From contig JBANSL010000003.1 in assembly GCA_037127255.1 (NCBI GenBank), forward strand, positions 22,778,314 through 22,842,313: DNA of 64,000 nucleotides, in the 5' to 3' direction. The stretch is from Persicaria tinctoria. Its lineage: Eukaryota; Streptophyta; Magnoliopsida; Caryophyllales; Polygonaceae. Within the stretch, counting starts at the first letter, position 1. Each line of letters opens with the position of its first letter. Below are positions 22,030 through 31,485 of the stretch, piece after piece. Both the position numbers and the translations under genes were made by a program. The notes beneath the pieces were generated by a model. It was given only the letters and a program-made list of their open reading frames with translations. It did not search any database and was not told the origin of the DNA.

Positions 22030-22323
22030 ATGATAGACATTTTTAATACTATGGATGGAATCGTTTCCAACAGTACCAATGCCAACGATGTCGCATTTCG
22101 CTTTGTCACCAAGAGTGATTGTTCCCGTGGATTGCTTCTTTAGATCATGAAAGAGAGAACTCTTCCCACTCATATGCCTCGAGCATCCACTATCAATAAT
22201 CCATTTGTGTTCTTTCACCTTGATGATCTCCTGCAAGACAAACATCAACCTTTGTGGCTAGACCAATAAGCAAATTTGGATCCATTGTTGGGGTAAACCA
22301 TATTTGGTAAAATAGTGCCTTTT
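22030..22323 (-). pseudogene. Inverted duplicate of copia pol, protease-proximal piece
   Basis: Minus-strand translation shows WIIDSGCSRHMSGKSSLF and TITLGDKAKCDI, matching plus-strand copia 24644-24940. It ends at CTTTT (22319-22323), the reverse complement of the AAAAG duplication, directly against LTR5. This arm therefore includes the original insertion border. Confidence 0.88.
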
Positions 22324-23257
22324 TGATGTGGATCAAGATGGCCTTTTGTGGGTCAAACAATGATCTTGATCCAGGCGAGCTCTCAAGACCGATTCGAGGG
22401 CCATTGCTAGCAAAGAGTGTCTTCCTCAAGAGGAAGAAGAAGGCGCCACCATGGAGTGAAGAAAAGATATTTTATTTATTTAATTATTATTATTATTATT
22501 TTTAGTTATTTCCATATTTAGTAACTCCTATGTAGTTGGAGCTATTTATGGAATGTCTTAATTTTAGTAATACTTAGTTAGGTGAATAAAAAGGAAAAGT
22601 AAAGTTTATCTCTTCTAGATATTTTCCTTGTCCACTAAGTAGGAATATTTATCTAGGATTTATTTATTAGTATTATTAGGATTTAATATTTATTTATCTA
22701 AGCAAAAACTCTATCTTTTGCAAAGATAGAATTGGCATGCTTTGTTATTTAAACCTTTTTCTACATTCAATAAAATTAATTTGGAAATTATATTGAGGAA
22801 CCCTTTTTAGGATAAAAAAGGTTCTTCAATCTCCCAATCCAAAAGCCTTCGCAATCAATTTATGTTCTTGCTCATCCCATACCAAACAAGATCTAAACAC
22901 AATCCCAAACCACGCACAAAGGAGAAACCCATCCTGAGAAACCGTCGCTGGATCAGAGAAGCTGTCGCTGAGTCTGCCAGAACCGTCGCCACTGTTCGGG
23001 CCGCCCCGCGGCTCCCTTGGCCGCCCCGCGGCCATCCCAGCGACCGTCGCTGTACACTTCCAGCTTCCGCCGCTGTTGCCCTTTTACTTAGTTTTTATTT
23101 GTTTGTTTTCCTTTCTTTCACAATAGTTTCAAGTCCTTATTGTAATTAATTGTAAACATCGAGAATAGCAAGGATAATTGCAAGATCGGGCCATCAATAG
23201 TTTGGTGTTCTTGATCCTGAACCCACAGGCGAAGGATCGGGTATTCCAAACGCATCA
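22324..23257 (+). repeat. LTR5 of the small LTR family (left arm of palindrome)
   Basis: 934 bp, starting TGATGTGGATCAAGATGGCC and ending CGCATCA, followed by TGGTACCAGAGC. The TG in place of CG at positions 6-7 is shared only with LTR6, so the two arms are sister copies. Confidence 0.9.
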
Positions 23258-23709
23258 AGTGGTACCAGAGCCGTAGGTTTCGCAAGTTCTTGTCTCTTCT
23301 TGATGTTATTCACAATTTGATTTGATGGCTTGGGAAATTTGGGGAGATTTGGATGATAATCCCGATCCAAACGTCATTAACATCACACTAAAACAAACAA
23401 AGAGCGTAGCATAACCTGTCTCTGAATACCAATTGATACGTTTGGGATCCCCGATCCTTCGCCTGTGGGCTCGGAATCAAGAACCCCAAACTGTTGATGG
23501 CCCGATCTAGGGTTTGTTGTTGTAGCCAAGCTCTCCGACGTAACTCTTGTTGGCGTCGTTGTTGTTTAGCACGTTCCAAAGCGAAAAATCCATCCAATGG
23601 ATCGGGATCATCATCCAAATCTCCCCAAATTTCCCAAGCCATCAAATCAAATTGTGAATAACATCAAGAAAAGACAAGAACTTGCGAAACCTACGGCTCT
23701 GGTACCAAT
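23258..23709. other. Palindrome centre with a sibling-family LTR end
   Basis: Left part 23258-23370 is the start of the internal region (plus) up to CCCGATCCA. The right part, about 23645-23512 on minus, is the same internal start up to CAAACCCTAGA. Between them (about 23371-23511) lies a minus-oriented stretch that reads GATCGGGCCATCAACAGTTT ... CCCAAACGTATCA, then ATTGGTATTCAGAGACAGG: the 3' end of a related but distinct LTR plus its own primer site and a little internal DNA. Confidence 0.75.
23512..23642 (-). pseudogene. First 44 codons of the coiled-coil gag-like ORF, inverted
   Basis: Minus-strand MAWEIWGDLDDDPDPLDGFF and the start of the coiled coil up to LQQQTL match the ORFs at 10145, 12104 and 14063. 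The frame then runs into the sibling LTR end and stops at 23388. It is truncated by the chimeric junction. Confidence 0.8.
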
Positions 23710-24643
23710 TGATGCGTTTGGAATACCCGATCCTTCGTCTGTGGGTTCATGATCAAGAACACCAAACTATTGATGGCCCGATCTTGCAATTATCCTTGCT
23801 ATTCTCGATGTTTACAATTAATTACAATAAGGACTTGAAACTATTGTGAAAGAAAGGAAAACAAACAAATAAAAACTAAGTAAAAGGGCAACAACGGCGG
23901 AAGCTGGAAGTGTACAGCGACGGTCGCTGGGATGGCCGCGGGGCGGCCAAGGGAGCCGCGGGGTGGCCCGGACAGTGGCGACGGTTCTGGCAGACTCAGC
24001 GACAGCTTCTCTGATCCAGCGACGGTTTCTCAGGATGGGTTTCTCCTTTGTGCGTGGTTTGGGATTGTGTTTAGATCTTGTTTGGTATCGGATGAGCAAG
24101 AACATAAATTGATTGCGAAGGCTTTTGGATTGGGAGATTGAAGAAGCTTTTTAATCCTAAAAAGGGTTCCTCAATATAATTTTCAATCTAATTTTATTGA
24201 ATGTAGAAAAAGGTTTAAATAACAAAGCATGCCAATTCTATCTTTGCAAAAGATAGAGTTTTTGCTTAGATAAATAAATATTAAATCCTAATAATACTAA
24301 TAAATAAATCCTAGATAAATATTCCTACTTAGTGGACAAGGAAAATATCTAGAAGAGATAAACTTTCCTTTTCCTTTTTATTCACCTAACTAAGTATTAC
24401 TAAAATTAAGACATTCCATAAATAGCTCCAACTACATAGGAGTTACTAAATATGGAAATAAATAAAAATAATAATAATAATAATAAAATAAATAAAATAT
24501 CTTTTCTTCACTCCATGGTGGCGCCTTCTTCTTCCTCTTGAGGAAGACACTCTTTGCTAGCAATGGCCCTCGAATCGGTCTTGAGAGCTCGCCTGGATCA
24601 AGATCATTGTTTGACCCACAAAAGGCCATATTGATCCACATCA
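23710..24643 (-). repeat. LTR6 of the small LTR family (right arm of palindrome)
   Basis: 934 bp in minus orientation: 5' tip TGATGTGGATCAATATGG at 24643, 3' tip ending CGCATCA at 23710. It adjoins AAAAG (24644-24648) and resumed copia pol. It differs from LTR5 at a modest number of positions, including the simple TAT/ATT tract. Confidence 0.9.
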
Positions 24644-25759
24644 AAAAGGCACTATTTTACCAAATATGGTTTACCCCAACAATGGATCCAAATTTGCTTA
24701 TTGGTCTAGCCACAAAGGTTGATGTTTGTCTTGCAGGAGATCATCAAGGTGAAAGAACACAAATGGATTATTGATAGTGGATGCTCGAGGCATATGAGTG
24801 GGAAGAGTTCTCTCTTTCATGATCTAAGGAAGCAATCCACGGGAACAATCACTCTTGGTGACAAAGCGAAATGCGACATCTATGGCATTGGTACTGTTGG
24901 AAACGATTCCATCCATAGTATTAAAAATGTCTATCTTGTTAATGGTTTGAAGTATAATCTACTTAGTGTCTCTCAATTATGTGATAGTGGTAACAATGTC
25001 AGATTTAACAAGAAAAGATGTATAGTGTGCAGAGAAGATACAGGTGAAGTTATATTGACTGCATACCGTTACAATATTATATACGCCGTAAATGCTGATC
25101 AAGTGGCACAAGGAAGCTTAACCTGTCTAAAGGTTTTGACGGACAATCCAAAGCTCTGGCACAGGAGACTCGGTCATGTGAGTACACATACACTACAGAA
25201 GCTTTTGTCCAAATGGCTTGTAAGAGGGCTACCTGAAATGGACTTCAAAGGTATTGACATGTGCAACGCATGCACACGAGATAAACAAACACGTAGCTCG
25301 TTCAAACCCAAAAAGGTTGTAAGTTCTTCTAGACCCCTTGAACTTTTACATATGGATTTATGTGGCCATATGCGAGTCAAATCTCTCAATGGTAAAAAGT
25401 ACATGCTAGTTGTTGTTGATGATTTTTCTAGATATACTTGGGTTGCATTTTTGAAAGAAAAATCAGAGGCCTTATTTGAGTTTTCAAAACTTTGTAAGGA
25501 GTTGCAAACATTAAGAAACGAGCCCATAGTGTCAATTCGGAGTGATCATGGTAGGGAGTTTGATCAACTTCAATTTGATTTGTTTTGTGCTAAATATGGC
25601 ATCTCCCATAACTTTTCTGCTCCTAGGACACCTCAACAAAACGGGGTTGTGGAACGCAAGAACCGCACCTTAGAGGATATGGGCAGGACTATGCTTTTAG
25701 AAAATGCATTACCTAAAACATATTGGCTGAAGCTGTTAACACAACTAACTATATTTTGA
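24644..25759 (+). pseudogene. Copia pol part 1: protease, GAG-pre-integrase and integrase
   Basis: After the duplication AAAAG the frame continues from VWVPK with GTILPNMVYPNNGSKFAYW, then shifts near 24715. In the frame open from 24719 come the protease motif IIDSGCSRHM, the pre-integrase zinc motif LWHRRLGHVSTHTL ... CNACTRDK, and the integrase DDE core (LLHMDLCG, SIRSDHGREF, TPQQNGVVERKNRT). Near 25728 a one-base frame change breaks the ORF (stop 25759), and the protein continues in another frame. Function would be particle maturation and cDNA integration. Confidence 0.92.
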
Positions 25760-27975
25760 ATCGTTGTCTTATACGTTCCATCTTAAAGAAAACTCCTTAT
25801 GAACTTTTCAAAGGCCGCAAACCACTTATATCTTATTTTAAACCCTTTGGCTGTACTTGTTTTGTTCATAACAATGGAAAAGATAACCTTGGGAAATTTG
25901 ATGCGCGTAGTGATGAAGGTATATTTCTTGGCTATTCCATGAGTAGCAAAGCTTATAGAATCTTCAATAAAAGGACCCAGGTAGTTGAAGAAAGTATACA
26001 TGTTATCTTTGATGAATACAATGACGGTGCTTTAAGTGAAAGTGTTGCATATATAGATCTTAACATCCATGAAAGAAACGAGGAAGGTGATGATGCTGCT
26101 ACCAAGAACACAGAGAAAAGAAACATGCAGGAACCGATTCTTAACACTGAAGAATTGGCCCAAGGTGTTGAAGATTCGTCCAAAGCCCTTGGTGTCCAAT
26201 CCAACAGTGTTGAGACGTCAGAAACTGCTGTAACTGAACCTAACAGGACCACGGAGTCAGATGTACTACAAGTCAATCCTACTGGTGTGACGAATCAAGG
26301 AGCTGAGACGAGCAAAAGGAAATTCAAATACTCCTCATCACATTCATTAAAGTATATCATTTCTGACCCTACTTCTAGTGTTCAAACTCGTTCTAAACTT
26401 AAAGATCTTTGTGCTTTTCACGCATTTGTTTCTCTTATTGAGCCAAAGAAGGTAGATGAGGCACTTCAGGAGCCAGACTGGATCATTGCTATGCAAAGTG
26501 AGCTTAACGAATTTGAAAGGAACAAAGTCTGGACCTTGAAGCCTAGGCCAAAGCATCAATAAGTCATTGGCACATGATGGGTATTTCGAAACAAGCTAGA
26601 TGAGAATGGTAAGATTGTGAGGAACAAGGCAAGAATTTTTGCTCAAGGCTACAATCAAGAGGAAGGTATTGACTACGAGGAGACCTTTGCTCCCGTAGCC
26701 AGGCTTGAAGCTATTCGCATTTTATTAGCATTTGCATCTTTTATGAGCATAAAGTTATATCAAATGGATGTCAAGTGTGCTTTTCTTAATGGTTTCTTAG
26801 AAGAAGAAGTATATGTGGCTCAACCCCTAGGTTTTGAAAGTTCATAATTTCCCAATCATGTTTATAAACTTGACAAAGCGCTTTATGGTTTGAAACAAGC
26901 CTCAAGAGCTTGGTATGAGCGCTTGTCAAAATATCTTTTAGAAAATGATTTTAAAAGGGGGTTGATCGACAAGACTCTTTTTATCAAAACCAAAGGAAAG
27001 GACATTTTGGTTATTCAAATTTATGTTGATGATATATTATTTGGTGCTACTAACACATCTTTGTGCAAGGAATTTTCTGACATCATGTGCAGTGAACTTG
27101 AGATGAGCTTGATGGGTGAACTCAACTTCTTTTTGGGATTACAAGTTCATCAATCCAAGAAAGGGATCTTTGTCAACCAAAACAAGTACACTAAGGATCT
27201 CTTGACGAAGTTCAAGATGGATCAATCCAAAGCAGCCAAGACTCCCATGAGCTCAACATTGTCTCTAGATCAAGACAAGACTGGAATAAGTGTCAATCAA
27301 AAGGAGTATCGAGGAATGATTGGATCTTTATTATATCTCACGGCTAGTAGACCTGACATCATGTTTAGTGTTTGCATGTGTGCTAGGTTTCAAGCTGATC
27401 CTAAAGAATCTCACCTCGTGGCTGTGAAGAGGATCTTTCGATATCTCAATGGCACTCAGGAGCTTGGACTATGGTACCCAAAGCAAAATGATTTCACTTT
27501 AATTGGATATTCTGATGCAGATTTTGCAGGCTATAAGGTGGATAGGAAGAGCACATCAGGATGTTTCCAATTCTTAGGAGTATCTTTGATCAGTTGGCAC
27601 TCAAAGAAGCAAAACTCAGTTGCCCTATCCACTGCAGAAGCCGAATACATTGCAGCTGGAGCCTGTTGCTCCCAAATCCTTTGGATAGCTCAACAAGTGC
27701 GAGATCTTGGCATCAACCTCAAAGGTATCCCAATCAAGTGTGACAATACAAGTGCCATATCCATCACTAAGAATCCTGTTGTGCATTGAAGGACCAAACA
27801 TATTGATGTAAGGCATCATTTCATTAGAGATCATGTTGAAAAAGGTGATGTGTCCATTTCGTTTATTTCAACTCATTATCAATGGGCTGACATTTTCACT
27901 AAGCCTTTGGCAGAGGACAAGTTCACCTTCATAAGACGAGAGATTGGGATGCTTAACAAGGATGCACTTTCGTAG
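25723..27975 (+). pseudogene. Copia pol part 2: integrase C-terminus, reverse transcriptase, RNase H
   Basis: One frame runs from AEAVNTTNYILNRC to the stop TAG at 27973-27975, interrupted by in-frame stops near 26560, 26575, 26845 and 27787. The integrase C-terminal GKRD-like region and linker come first. RT follows with [54 protein letters not shown] and the catalytic YVDDILFG (about 27019). RNase H follows with LIGYSDADFAGYKVDRKSTS, STAEAEYIAA and the C-terminal HFIRDHVEKGDV ... MLNKDALS. The order IN-RT-RH defines Ty1/copia. The stops rule out a functional polymerase. Confidence 0.93.
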
Positions 27976-27981
27976 GGGGAG
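27974..27981 (+). other. Polypurine-tract-like motif after pol
   Basis: AGGGGGAG overlaps the pol stop. Similar tracts lie at 30254-30266 (AAAAAAGGGGAGA) and 30475-30484. Multiple PPT-like motifs between pol and the 3' LTR are known for Sireviruses. Confidence 0.5.
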
Positions 27982-28422
27982 CATTCCCTTTACGAAAGAT
28001 AAATTCTACTTAGTGTCAAGACCCTTGAGAACTATGTCAAGGTGTGTGAACTAAATGGTGGATTACATATATCGGATCATATATTTTTGGTTAATATCTT
28101 TTTAGATATTTAATCAATTATATTTTTTTCGGATTTCAAAATTATTCTTAACCGTTAAGATATTTTTTAAATTTGGAACTAAATCTTTCAGTTTTTCAGT
28201 CCGATTTTAATGGGAACATTTGAATTTTGAATTGGAAACCTTTCAAATTGGCAATGTGATGATTTCTTTCCTTGGAACTCTAAACCCGTCCCATCACTCC
28301 CTCTACTTAAACCCAATCATGTACCCGATTACATCACAAACTCAGAACTAATCCAAACCCCTTCACCTTCTCCCTCTTCAACCTCTCAATCTGTTTTAAG
28401 AAAACCCTAGCCGATTTCCTCC

Positions 28423-30133
28423 ATGGCACCCAAGACCAAGAAAGTTGTCACACCCAAAAGACTTGGCGCCACCCCCAAGGGACGCCAGGCCACTGCTACC
28501 TCTCCCACACCTGAACCCGCTCCTCAAGCAATTGTCCCAACTGTCGTCCAGAGCACCATCGCTGAGAGCACGGCCATTGTTCCCAAGAGCTCTCAAAAGC
28601 GCTCTACTAAGAAGCCGCTCAGTGCTAAACAGAAAGGGAAGAGGAAGATTTTGGCTGAGGAAGTGGACGAGGAAGAGGAGGAAGATGACCTAGACGCCAC
28701 CCTGGAGAGAGATGCTGCCAAGGAAGCCGAGGAGGAAGCCTTGAAGAAGAAAAAGGCTGATGAGGAGGCCGAGCTTGCTAGGAAACTGGCAGAGGAGGAA
28801 GCTGAGCGGATTCAGAAGGAAGTCGGAGCCGAGGAGGTTCCATCCGAGGAGGAGCCCGAGGAAGAAGAAGAAGAGCAAGAGGGTTCTGGGGACGACGAGG
28901 AAGCTGAAGGAGATGAAGCGGGGTCCGCTGAGGACTCGGGGTCTGAGGAAGAGGAGGAAGAATCTCCCTCTCCTTCTCCTCCTCCCCCGTCTCCAAAGAA
29001 GCGGAAAGCCCCTGCTGCTGTCAAGGCTCCATCTCCCAAGCGCACCAGGAAGGGCACTGTCAAGAGTCTTGTAGCGCCTGTCAAGAGAGCTGCTCCAACA
29101 GTTGCTCGCAGAAAGAATGCCGACCCCCCGGCCTATATCCAGGTAAATCAATCCTTGCGCACCCTCCTCTTGGTTTCAAGATGCTGAGACTGCTGGTAAG
29201 TGGGTAGACGAGTTTCGAACTCGTAAGATTAGCTGTTCTGATTTTTTGGATTTTGAGTTCTTCGAAGCTTTGAAGTTATCATGCATTGAGCTTCTCAAAA
29301 AATCCCCAGCCTGGACCCTTCTTAACCTTGAAACTGTCTACTACCCCCAGCTTACCCGTCTGTTTTACATTAACCTAAAAGCCAAAAACGACACCAATGG
29401 TTGGTCTTTGGAGTCTGTTATCAAAGGGGTTAAAATCTCTCTCAACTCCAATGATTTTGCAGATTTCCTTGGCTTACCTACCCCAGTTCCACCCTCTGAA
29501 ATACACCCCTCAAAAGAGAATTGCATCATCCTTGCCCGAGCCAAGTATCTCCTACCCGAAGCATCCAACAGCACCTCAAAGCAACTCACCCACTCGTCCC
29601 TAACCCTTGAGGCAAAAATTATTTTCAACATCATTGTTCGATGCCTCTTACCCCGTCTTAATTCTGGCTCACTCCTTACTGACAATGCCATGGTCCTACT
29701 CTACCGCGTCTTAAATGGCCTTGACCTCGATCTGGCCAATACTATCCTTGGAACCATGGCTCATGCCAGAAAAGCTAGAAAAGGCTCTCCCCTCCCCTTT
29801 GCTACCCTTTTGACCCCTCTCTTCAAAGCTTCTGGAATTGATGTAAAAAATGAAGAACAATTGCGTCATATGGGTAAGTTCGACTCTAAGGTCCTTGAAA
29901 AGATTGGCATCACTCGGTCTCCCCAAGGGACCCTGAGTCTTGCCACTCCTTCAAAAGCATTTCCCACTGCTCCAGCTTTCGATGAACGCATGGACAACCT
30001 AGAGTTGGGCTTGGAGGAAGTCCGCCTGGATATCAAGGAGCTGCAGAAGGAGATTATGACGGAGATGAGCGGGATTTCCAAGATGCTGGAAGGACTGTGG
30101 ACGAGGCTCACTGATGATGCTCCGGATGACTAA
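28423..30133 (+). pseudogene. Sirevirus third ORF (env-like / plant transposon protein), frame break in the middle
   Basis: ATG at 28423 opens 254 codons. The N-terminus is basic and Pro/Ser-rich (MAPKTKKVVTPKRLGATPKG), then a strongly acidic Glu-rich coiled coil (about residues 80-190) and basic Lys/Arg-Pro segments resembling nuclear signals. Near 29142-29180 the frame changes. The second frame carries WFQDAETAGKWVDEFRTRKI, FFEALKLSCIELLKKSPAW, LTRLFYINLKAKND and NDFADFLGLPTP, the pattern of the plant transposon protein domain found in Sirevirus env-like ORFs. A heptad coiled coil closes it (FDERMDNLELGLEEVRLD). AG|GTAAAT near 29142 and a TTTCAAG acceptor-like site near 29180 allow a small intron; an indel is equally possible. 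No clear signal peptide or transmembrane segment supports a true envelope role. Confidence 0.7.
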
Positions 30134-30474
30134 GCCTAAACCCTACCCTACCCTATCCCACCCACTTGATACATTGCTGGTTTTTAGAAACGTTTTCAAA
30201 ACTTTTGGTGACTATCTTGGTGACTGTTTTACCTCCGCCCTTTGTTGAAAGACAAAAAAGGGGAGATGATCTATGGTGTTTAGACTTTGAAAACCTCTGC
30301 TTAAAGGTCTTGGAAGACCTTGGTTTTTGATTTATGGTTTTCGGTTGGATGGTTTTTGCATGCTTTAAAAATTTGATCCAACATTTGTCTAACCTTGCAG
30401 GTACTTAGTCCGATTTCTATTTTATTATCTATGCTTGACTAAGTTGCAGGGATGCCTAGGTTTTGTCTTTCATC

Positions 30475-30484
30475 AAGGGGGAGA
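30475..30484 (+). other. Polypurine tract before the 3' LTR
   Basis: AAGGGGGAGA lies one base before TGATAACTCC. This is the plus-strand primer for the copia element. Confidence 0.8.
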
Positions 30485-30485
30485 T

Positions 30486-31480
30486 TGATAACTCCCTCCC
30501 TTGATTAAAATCGGAATAAATGTTTCAAAAGCTTTGACAGGATGTTTGTGTCAAAGGCCTTGGAGCATTAACAGTTGATGAAATACAAAACCTGTCTTAT
30601 TAGTCCGAATATTATTTAATCTTATTATATACTTCCTTTATATTATATATATGTATGACTAATCTTTCAGGAAGTATTTCGAGTTTATATCTTTCCTTTG
30701 GCGCATGTTGAGGAGATCCTATTCAAAGAGGATCATGGCTTCGGAGTATCCATAAATAGAAGATTCAAGATCAAGCCTGATTCGAAAGAGCCGTTGGTGA
30801 AGATCCTTAGGCGCCATTCCACTTTTATATAAAGGAAAGAAAGAAGAAGACAGAATATACAAGTGCTACACGAGCTTTCATTCATTCAAGCAAGATCTGT
30901 CTTCCAAAGTGTCTCTCTGCTAAGCTCTCAAGAGTTTGTTGTTTATTTCAAAGTCTTTGAGAGTCACTGTGAGCTTATAGGATATATTCATTTATAGTGT
31001 TACTCGAGAGTTTATAACTCGGGAAGTTGCACTAGGCTATTGATTTGTGAGAGTAAGAGGATTGTACTAGATAGCTGAGAGAGGTGGGGCTCTTCTAGAT
31101 TGGTCTAGGATTCCAAGGGAACGTGAGTTGACTAGATTGCAATTGTATAGGAGAGAGGCTTCTCGGTGAGCTATTAGGATCTTAAGCTAAGCGAATCAAT
31201 AAAGCCTTTTGAATCCTAGGGTTGTGGAAGAACCCTAGGCGGGGACGTAGGCCAAGTTCGTGTCGAACCTCGTAAACAATTACTCGTGTCCTTTACTTAT
31301 TGCTTTACCTTATTTCTGCACTTGGTTCGATTGTCTAACTTTGTGATTCATGTTAATCTCAAAGGGTTTTATACGAGCTCCAAAAGTTTTGAGACTTTCT
31401 GCGAAAAACGGGCATACTCTATTCAACCCTCCTTCTAGAGTATTTTCTTTATTACATTATTTTATATTATTGAACCTTCA
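30486..31480 (+). repeat. 3' LTR of the Sirevirus-like element
   Basis: 995 bp, TGATAACTCC to ACCTTCA. It matches the 5' LTR with about 20 substitutions and no length change. It is followed by CAAGC, the target duplication. Confidence 0.93.
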
Positions 31481-31485
31481 CAAGC

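Larger units (their letters stand above)
9163..24643 (+). mobile_element. 15.5-kb composite insertion with U3 LTR ends at both borders
   Basis: The copia codon string is interrupted exactly between AAAAG copies at 9158-9162 and 24644-24648, a perfect 5-bp duplication. The left border is the 5' end of a plus LTR (9163). The right border is the 5' end of a minus LTR (24643). Inside are a tandem LTR-ORF array, a CACTA left end, an inverted copia pol segment split by a second CACTA element, and a head-to-head LTR pair around 23258-23709. A normal LTR retrotransposon would have both LTRs in the same orientation. See the individual parts. Confidence 0.75.
6384..31480 (+). mobile_element. Sirevirus-like Ty1/copia retrotransposon with env-like ORF, interrupted
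   Basis: 995-bp LTRs at 6384-7378 and 30486-31480 begin TGATAACTCCC and end AACCTTCA. The 5-bp duplication CAAGC is perfect (6379-6383, 31481-31485). An initiator-Met-type primer site TGGTATCAGAGC follows the 5' LTR, and a purine tract AAGGGGGAGA precedes the 3' LTR. Domain order is gag (two zinc knuckles), protease, integrase, RT, RNase H, which is copia, then an extra ORF between pol and the 3' LTR, as in Sireviruses. Without the 15.5-kb insertion 9163-24643 the element is about 9.6 kb. I count roughly 20 differences between the two LTRs. Gag and pol carry stops and frameshifts, so it is inactive. Confidence 0.93.

Noticed and set aside
22030..24960. Head-to-head palindrome as a sequencing foldback artefact
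   Set aside because: The two arms differ at many positions, and only one arm carries the CACTA insertion. A foldback would give identical arms. Not fully excluded without reads.
28690..29151. Minus-strand ORFs over the acidic third ORF of the copia element
   Set aside because: They mirror the Glu-rich plus-strand coding repeat and have no independent support.
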